Assembly (NCBI GenBank): GCA_029891385.1
Contig: CM057224.1
Location: 1,426,001 to 1,490,000, forward strand
From: Erythroxylum novogranatense
Taxonomy: Eukaryota; Streptophyta; Magnoliopsida; Malpighiales; Erythroxylaceae
Direction: 5' to 3'
DNA length: 64,000 nucleotides
How positions within the stretch are numbered: the first letter of the stretch is position 1; every line of letters begins with the position of its first letter. This document shows, in pieces, positions 56,762-64,000 of the stretch. The translations under genes were made by a program, and so were the position numbers. Below the pieces are notes generated by a model. That model did no database searches and had not been told where the DNA came from. It worked only from the letters and a program-made list of their open reading frames with translations.

Positions 56762-58030
56762 GTTATGGACTTATGTGAAACAAAGCTCTTAAATTCTGAA
56801 CCAATACGTTCAGAACAAAGCCAAGGAATTGCAACAATTGGTAGTTCTCAATGAAGACAAGTAGGGAAGGAAAAAGTTTTTGTTAACATGCTAGTTCTTC
56901 TACTTTGTAAATGAGTTGTTAACTCTAAGAAACGTAAGTGATCCTCCTATGTGCAATATTCAATACAATGTTTTAAATAATGTACTGCAGGCTACACTGC
57001 GGGCTGCAGGCAATTCAGATTGTGAACTCAATTTCTGGAAATCATTGTATCAGTCTGGAATGCAACTGCAATCTAAAACCATGTCCAATACCATAGTTTC
57101 CTTGGCTATCAAACCAGGAAAAATAATTGTTGCCTATGATTCTGAGACGGGAAAGAAACAATGTCATTCATGTTGAGATTTGTCAAGAAAAAAGGTATGT
57201 TTATGTGACTGCAAATGGAGCTGGAAAAAGAACAGAACCATTGATCACACTCTAACAGATATGAGGCAGCAGACAAGATCCAGTCCAGGTTTTCATTCCA
57301 CAAACATATATTTATACACAAGGCAAGTGAAATATGGAAAACATCTTGGGAATGCTCTTGTCACGTAAAATTTGGAAAATTACCCAAATATGCAAACAAA
57401 ACCAATATCAAAAATGGTATTGCTTCTACTGTCGTAACAAGAACTAAATGACCAAAATAACACGTCTAACATCTAGACAAGTTACACACGAACCAAAATA
57501 TTTGGAACATGACGGGAGTGGGATGGAGAAGTTACCTCCAACCACAAGCAATGTTTCATTCATTCTTTTTCAGTATAGATGCAATCAGTCTTCTTACTGG
57601 ATTGCAGGTTCATTCTCTTGGCTTTCAATACTTGAACAAGTCATAAGTAACATCCTTTTAACTTGTTTAAGGTCAAATAACTTTAAACTCCTTAGATTTC
57701 TCATCTGCATAAGTGCTGTGGAAGTTACTGTCACCATTTCCCATTCAGCAGCTTCAGCACTCTTCTTCAAGCTTTCCATCTCCATTTTTGTTTTACTAGG
57801 AGTTGTGTTTCATTGAAAACATCAATTTCTTTTTCGAGATTACTAGTATAGGTTCAACTCCAAGGAAATATCGAAAAGATGAAAGAGTAAGACTATACAT
57901 CATTGATGCACCCACCAAACCAACTACTTCAAAAACTAGCCCCACGGCATTCACACATGCTTATGTTTTGACTACACTTGATTATAGAATTCGACCAAGA
58001 TGTACAGGAGAAGAAATTTATAGCAGGATT
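56762..58030. other. Intergenic DNA, 3' side of the U-box gene
   Basis: No recognised gene. Two open frames have a coding-like composition: plus strand 56,916-57,176 (86 residues, includes SDCELNFWKSLYQSG) and minus strand 57,594-57,785 (63 residues, MEMESLKKSAEAAEWEM). Neither shows a known domain. The second lies about 250 bp downstream of the U-box stop and could belong to its 3' UTR. Confidence 0.3.
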
Positions 58031-61000
58031 CTACATAGTTGAGGAGTATATAGTGGATGTTGGAATCTTGTTCAAATGCTTCAAAATTTTCTCTGCTATC
58101 TGCCTTGTATGACCACCTCCATGATGGAAAGAACTGATCAAAATGGCAGGCAATAGCCTATCTTGTGATATGTCTGAAGCAGACTTGTCCCCACCTTTCA
58201 TCAAGAATCTCTCAATGACCCAAAAGGACTTTTGTCTCAAACCTTCCCCATTATGTTCTTTGACAACATTGAGAATATATTGTATGGCATTCACTTCAAG
58301 AAGCATGTTTACACTCTTGTCCACATCGACTTTTTCGTCTAACAATGTGCATAGAGCTGACAATGAAGCTTCAACGACCTCAGCATTGTCATGATGCAGA
58401 CAGGCTAACAGCCTCTCCACAGCGTTTACTTCGAGCAAACAGAATGTGTTTTCTGAAGAACACTCTCCTCTGTGAATCGGACAGATTTTTACCATTTTCT
58501 TCTTGGACGAACCTAAACATAGTAATCTCTGCAAGAGAAAGAGTCCCACTGAGTTGTTTCTTCTGTTAGTCGGTGGCCTTGATAAATTTATCGACTCTGA
58601 GGATAGGTTCTCCAAGCCAATTGCTGAGAGCCTCTGAACTTCATCACTTGATGTTTTCATTAGCAGCTCTGTGAATACTGATGTGAAGTTGTAACTTCTT
58701 GCTAGGTATAATATCTGGGAATCATGAAGTGTTGCTGTGAATCTAACTAGGATGCCTACTAGGCCTTCTAAGTAAGGAGTTGCAAACCTGCTTGTCCTTG
58801 TCCCAGTTTTTTGAATTTCATTGATTGTTGCTAGAATTTTTGGAACTGTGTCCTGTCTTATAAGAAATAGATTGAGTGTAAGATTCTGGTGTGGAAGGTT
58901 AGCCAGAAATTTAGCTGAAACTGCCTGCTTCTCTGTGAATGTTGTTGTTTCATTTTGGCCCAGGATTAAGTTCTCAGGTTGACCACTGATCTTGCATAGT
59001 CTCTCTATCAGAATGTGCCCAATATAAGGTGAGAGGGAAATCAGTAACTTGATTGCTGTAATCACAAGCTTCTCATGAGGATTATTAAGAAGTTCAATCA
59101 GTGTGTAGCTTGCTTCAGTCTCTCTGACAGCCGAGGTGATTGTGTACATTGACTTGGGAGACTTAGTAAGGCATAGGAGGACTCTTATGAGATTGATGTT
59201 GAGTTCTTCAGGATATGAATTCCCCACCATGTCCATGATGTTATGCACAACATAATCTGAATTTAGTCTGCAACCATAAGTCTTAACTTGGACGTTATCA
59301 AGCTCAAATCCTGCCTCAAATATGTTTGCGAGTACAGCAGCAGCTTCTTCTTTTGTGTTCATTGGTTCATCATAGATTCTTCGCATGAATAACTCTTCAA
59401 CCATAGTTTGCACGATTCCTGCTTTCACAAGTTTTTCAGCATTAGGATGGTAGGATGAAATTTTTGCTAATGCTCTAAATGCAGCTCTCCTGCTTAATGT
59501 GTTTCCACTTTGTACCATTTTGATGAGGGCTTGAGAAGCCTTCTCTGCCACAAAAATTTTGCTGTCATGTCCAAGAGCAGTTTCTCCAAAGTAGTTTGCC
59601 ATTTCCATTTGTGTCTCCTCTGAACCTGTATAGATATATCAAAAGCTATTACATTTGACTATTCATTTGCTCTTCTACAGTGGCCCAATTTTAATATATT
59701 CGGAACTTGATCCAAAGTTCTAACCATTACCGTCAGTAAGATGATTAAGAAGGGGTTCCAGGAATCCATTTTCTGCCATGCGTTTGATATTTTCTGGTGA
59801 GCTTTCTAGGTTCTTTAAGATTTTGTCTGCTTTTTCTGAAGAAAATGCATCAACAGAATTGTTGTATTTTGTTCTAATCAGCATCAGAATCCCTCCGGTA
59901 GTCTTTCCAATTCGCTCACATGCTAATGGAGATGTTGAAATCTCCACCAACAACATCAATGCTGCATGTGTTATGGGTTCATAGCCACTAGACAGCAACT
60001 TGAATACTGTTGAAATATCCATGGCATTCACAATCATTTCCTGCTAAACAAAAAAAAAAAAAAAAGAGAATAGAAAGAAACCAACTTAAGATAACAACTT
60101 CATGGCAAATTTGTTTCTGTTACCAAAGTTTCTGCCAAAGAAAACGACCGTACGGGTATGTTTAACTTGATAATATTCTGAAAACACAAAATATGCACAC
60201 ATATCATATCTTTAAAGAAATTGAACCTTGCGTTCTTCATTGTCTTCTGCTAACAGCTTTAACAATTCCAGTGTTGCACATCTAACATTTCTGTCTTTGT
60301 AGCCCATAAACTTAACAAGTAATGGCACTATTCCTCCATTACAAACTTGCACCCTATTGTATATTTTCCTTTTGCAAATGCCTTGTAAATCTATTATAGC
60401 TTCAAGTATCATAGCAGCTGAACTATCTAAAGACAATGCTGCAAGGGAAACCTTAATCCTTGCTGCTTCATTTCTTTCTATCCACTCCTGTATTGTAGTC
60501 TTCAGGGCCATATTAGTTGCAAATGATCTACTAGACAGCTTTTGTCCTGTGACTGGACAAAGAATGTCTCTCAAGTCTCCAAACTCTTCAAACAATTTTT
60601 CAATTGCCTTCCTTTCACAGGTCACGCCAGTTTCTAAGGTCACTGGATCTTCCATGATCTGCTTTGTTAAAGGACAGTAGAAAGTATCATATAGAGGTTC
60701 TATGTACTTAGGAATCTGTGGCAATGAACTCGATGACCCGCTACTACTGTGCTTCCTCTGGCTAATTAGAGTTGTACTTTGCAGGAACTCAATCAACTGT
60801 GGCTTATCCGACATCTCAGAATTATAACTGGAAATTTCAGAACTTACAGGATAGAGGTCTATGTCTGTTGATAAAAACTTCAATGACTGCTGAGGTTCAA
60901 GCTCTTTTGTATCAGATACTTGAATTTCTCTGACACAAAACTGAACAGTCCGCATCTCATTAGAAAGTGACGAGATTGCAACTCCTGCATATGTTTGGTC

Positions 61001-61722
61001 CTGAAATGTGGATGAAGGTATCCAGCTCAAGCATTCTCCCATGTTTTTTATCTCTTCTTCTAGCACTAGTATGATGCTTTTCACGTCAGAATCAGAATTC
61101 GAGTTAGAGAATCTTTGGTACTTGTCCGCAAGATCTCTGACAACATGTATGCTTCTTGTTAGGGACGCAAAAATATCCATTGTGTTTTCAGGAGCATGTT
61201 CAGTTGCTTGCAACTCCAAAATGGCTGGACACGTTCGATAGAGATAGCAACTGATTTCTGCAAAGCTTTCATGATGTACATCAATGCTTTCCAAAGATTT
61301 TATGATCTCTGCAATCCACTTCAACAAGGCTTCTGCTACTGTAGCAATCCTTGCTTCATCTTTGCTGAGCTGAAGAAAAAACAAAAAGCTATCAACTAAG
61401 GTACATCTACTCACTGTTGAAAAGTTTTTCAATGTCTGAATTGAATGTAAGGTCGATCTGTAAACAGTTATCCATCGAGCAAAATGCTTGAATTATAATG
61501 TACGGAATCTATTCTGAAATCTTGTTTACAAGTAGGAATTGAACTCACAGCCTCAGGTGCTTCATTGACAAATCTTCGATTCTTGAAACTTATCATTTCC
61601 TGCATGATTATTGGAACAAATGATTTTAGAAAGCATGACTCTGATTGCATAAATTCTACAGAAGATGCAATTCTACCTAACACAGGCTTGAATGATACTG
61701 GATTAGCATCATTCAACATCAT
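58031..61722 (-). CDS. PUB42: U-box E3 ubiquitin ligase with ARM repeats, PUB42-like
   Basis: Four coding exons on the minus strand: 61,722-61,549; 61,369-60,227; 60,040-59,731; 59,625-58,031. They total 3,222 nt and encode 1,073 residues, with every junction in frame. The start MMLNDANPVSFKPVLG is the first Met of exon 1. An N-terminal helical UND-like region is followed by the U-box at about residues 280-355 (EPLYDTFYCPLTKQIMEDPV; CPVTGQKLSSRSFATNMALK; IQEWIERNE). Armadillo repeats follow to the C terminus (GGIVPLLVKFMGYKDRNVR; LLNPHEKLVITAIKLLI-like units). U-box proteins recruit E2 enzymes and ubiquitinate partners held by the ARM region, usually in cytosol or nucleus. Length and layout fit the PUB42-45 group; the assignment to PUB42 (At1g68940) rests on similarity recall and synteny. 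Confidence 0.9.
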
Positions 61723-61947
61723 GATGATGATTAAATTTGGCAGACAAATGCCCCCTAAACATTAAATTCCACAAACTATTTCTGCAGATAGTACTAGATC
61801 ATGCTCTACATGTTTCTTATCTAGTTTTACTTCCCTTAGTGATATAGAAATCAAATTGCATATTCCTGGTTCTGAAATGGAATGCAAATGCCTTAAATTA
61901 ACCGAACATGCACATCCACTGATTTGATATATGGAAGATCATGCAAA

Positions 61948-62154
61948 TTAAAGGTTGGGAGGATCGTGATAACTTTGAAATATAGAGTAGAAAGATGTTC
62001 TTGAGAGGCTCATACAGGCATCTAGATGGAGCTGCTTGATGGTTCCAAACGTCTTGCTCGTATGTGCACTTGACTGATTCTGCAGAAACTGAAGAAGCAG
62101 CTCGGTCTTCTTGGAGAATTCATTGGCAGACCTCACAAACAGTTCATTGTTGAA
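61948..62154 (-). other. Possible leader exon of the U-box gene
   Basis: On the minus strand a coding-like frame without an ATG reads NELFVRSANEFSKKTELLLQ and has a donor-like CCT|GTATGA at 62,015. An in-frame TGA lies just upstream, so it is not an N-terminal coding exon as it stands. It may be a 5' UTR exon or a decayed former N terminus. Confidence 0.3.
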
Positions 62155-62674
62155 TCAGTCTTCAACTTTTTTATGTAAAGTTTTTGTTTTTTGGTATAAT
62201 TCAAGTGCAAGTGATGATTGAATACTTAAATCGAGTGGTTTAAAGTTCCTTTCGCATTTTTCCAAAGCAACAACATTCTTATGTGTCTGCATCAATCCCT
62301 GCTTCTGCTGTTGCACACTTCAGCTGATGGAACATGTGTTTGACTTATGAACTCCAATCAAAGACAATTTACTTCTTTATTACCACCACTTTCTTTAGTT
62401 TTTTATTATAAACTCAAAGAAAAACTTTTGGATTCAAAGTTAAAACTTGCAAGTTTTACTTATTAGACACGCTTGGGACTAAAATTTGTGTATCATGTTA
62501 CATTTCCTTTGTTTGACTATATAATATTTCGGTGTGGGGTCGGATTCGAAAAGTCTAAAAACCCGAAAAACGATCAAAATTTAATCAAATTTCAAACTAG
62601 ACTCGAATTTAATTAAAATTTTTGTTTTGGGGCTAATGTTATCTGAACAAGTAGCACTAGCTATTTGTAGTCTT
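62155..62674. other. Upstream region of the U-box gene
   Basis: A probable promoter region without a motif I can defend. No gene seen. Confidence 0.4.
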
Positions 62675-62828
62675 GTAGAAGTCAAGAGTAGTTCATTGTT
62701 TGTCCCATGTTTGGCAAAGGAGTTAGCTTCACTTATAGTTTTGGATGAGTTGTAGAAGTCAAGGGTAGTTCATTGTTTGTCCCATGTTTGGAAAAGGAGT
62801 TAGCTTCAATTATAGTTTTGGATGACTT
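62675..62828. repeat. 77-bp tandem duplication
   Basis: Two near-identical units starting GTAGAAGTCAAG at 62,675 and 62,752, with only a few mismatches. No coding content. Confidence 0.9.
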
Positions 62829-64000
62829 TAGTCCCTAAGAACAATAATTACACATCATCTCTTAGGTTGTGGATTGGGTCAAGCCTTATTTTTTTTTAAT
62901 ATTGATTAGTTTGAATTTATTAGTAATTAAAATTAAACTAGTTTGGGGCTGTTTTTTTTTCGTTTTATTAATATTTTTGTTATGATTTTGTAAATTAAAA
63001 AATGACTCTTAAAATCATGTTTGGTTAAATACATTTGTATATCTCGTTTTTTAAAATAAAAACGGCAACTATTTTACCAAAACATAACAATAACGTTTTC
63101 ATGATTTTTGAAAACAGGTTTTCATAAATGTTGTTTTCACCTTCTACATCTTTATTGGTGTTGCAATATCTCCAGATCTGTTTTCATATCTATCTGTTGT
63201 TTCTGTGATTTCTATTGTCTCTCTTGTCCATAATATCAGACCTATAACAAAATAGAGAAACGAGGCGTGACGAAGGAAATATATGAAAACCGTGAAAAGA
63301 AAAGGAGATGTAGCCATATTTACTAAAAGCAACATGTAGAACTTCTGTTTTGATAATAAACTTCTATAATTTTTTGTGATGATAAAGAATATATTAGACT
63401 CTCGTTTTTTCTCTGAACATCAATTTATTAGTATGGTATACTTTAATAACCTCTATTATTAAAAATTAATTAGTCAATTAATTAATTTTTGTAAATTAAC
63501 CGATTTTCATAAACTAGTTAATTTTTATCCAACGATCGCTTTTTAATTAAAATTTAACTTCTTCAATAGATAAAATAGTCTACTCTTACATTTTATTTCA
63601 AAATTTTAATTTGTTCAATTTTATTATATATCGGTTTTATGACAATTTAATATTGATTGAACCTTTAAACTTTAAACTTCTTTTCTTATCCATTTAATTT
63701 TTAGTTTGATTTTTAAAATTAATTATTTGATTTTAATCATAGATTTATGCATTTATTTATTCAAAATATATAATTTATAAATTATTGTATGTATTTGATA
63801 ATTTATTAGGTTTAACAATAATATTTCAATAGATGTTCCACTGATTTGTGGAATATGGAAATGTAAAAAAATACACAATCTTCTTCTTAACTGATAGAGA
63901 CGGCGCGTTCGAGATAATTAAACATTTTTTTGGAAATGAAAGAACTCGCAGCTGCCACCCTTTGAATGCATACTGGGTAAATTTTTGGATTGATGCAATA
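62829..64000. other. AT-rich intergenic DNA to the window end
   Basis: Nothing recognisable. The open frame on the minus strand near 63,144-63,335 has no domain and appears to be chance. Confidence 0.5.

Noticed and set aside
63144..63335. 63-residue hydrophobic frame on the minus strand
   Set aside because: No supporting context or domain; AT-rich chance frame.

Overview
The window looks like nuclear DNA of a eudicot flowering plant. Reasons: intergenic DNA that is AT-rich and full of transposable elements, GT-AG introns, and plant-only families (a DYW-class PPR protein, a U-box/ARM protein, plant PRXL2-like and bHLH proteins). I cannot name the species.

Layout. Positions 1-31,200 hold no gene I can defend. 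They are a stack of transposons: a 5'-truncated LINE on the minus strand (3,130-5,423), a long hairpin (7,448-7,665), a hAT-like element nested in a MITE (10.2-12.1 kb), a second truncated LINE (13,530-15,140), two solo LTRs nested in each other with a small hAT element inside the inner one (17,283-22,731), a SINE (28,435-28,748) and a Stowaway-type MITE (29,731-30,025). A probable promoter for an unrecognised minus-strand transcript lies near 9.3-9.5 kb. Positions 31,200-35,107 hold a bHLH transcription factor gene with a TATA box, a probable 5' UTR intron and eight coding exons. Positions 37,549-47,451 hold a complete but broken Ty3/gypsy Tat-lineage retrotransposon on the minus strand. It has two LTRs, a 5-bp target duplication, PBS, PPT, gag-PR-RT-RH-aRH-INT remnants, a 93-bp tandem array and a plus-strand (antisense) gene with its own TATA box and intron. 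An intronless DYW-type PPR gene starts 141 bp beyond the element's target duplication (47,598-49,829). A minus-strand five-exon gene for a SAM-like plus peroxiredoxin-like-2 protein follows (50,421-52,252). Positions 53,077-56,761 form a mosaic block bounded by an 18-bp direct repeat, containing LINE, LTR-like, palindromic and TRIM-like sequence. A minus-strand U-box/ARM gene fills 58,031-61,722.

The order bHLH49-like, PPR (At1g68930-like), U-box (PUB42-like) matches the consecutive Arabidopsis loci At1g68920, At1g68930 and At1g68940 as I remember them. The locus therefore appears to be an ancient syntenic block swollen by insertions. The host genes act in unrelated processes: transcription, organelle RNA processing, redox and ubiquitination. 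Exon boundaries were set by reading splice sites and frame by hand. All five exons of the SAM/PRXL2 gene, all eight coding exons of the bHLH gene and all four coding exons of the U-box gene join in frame.
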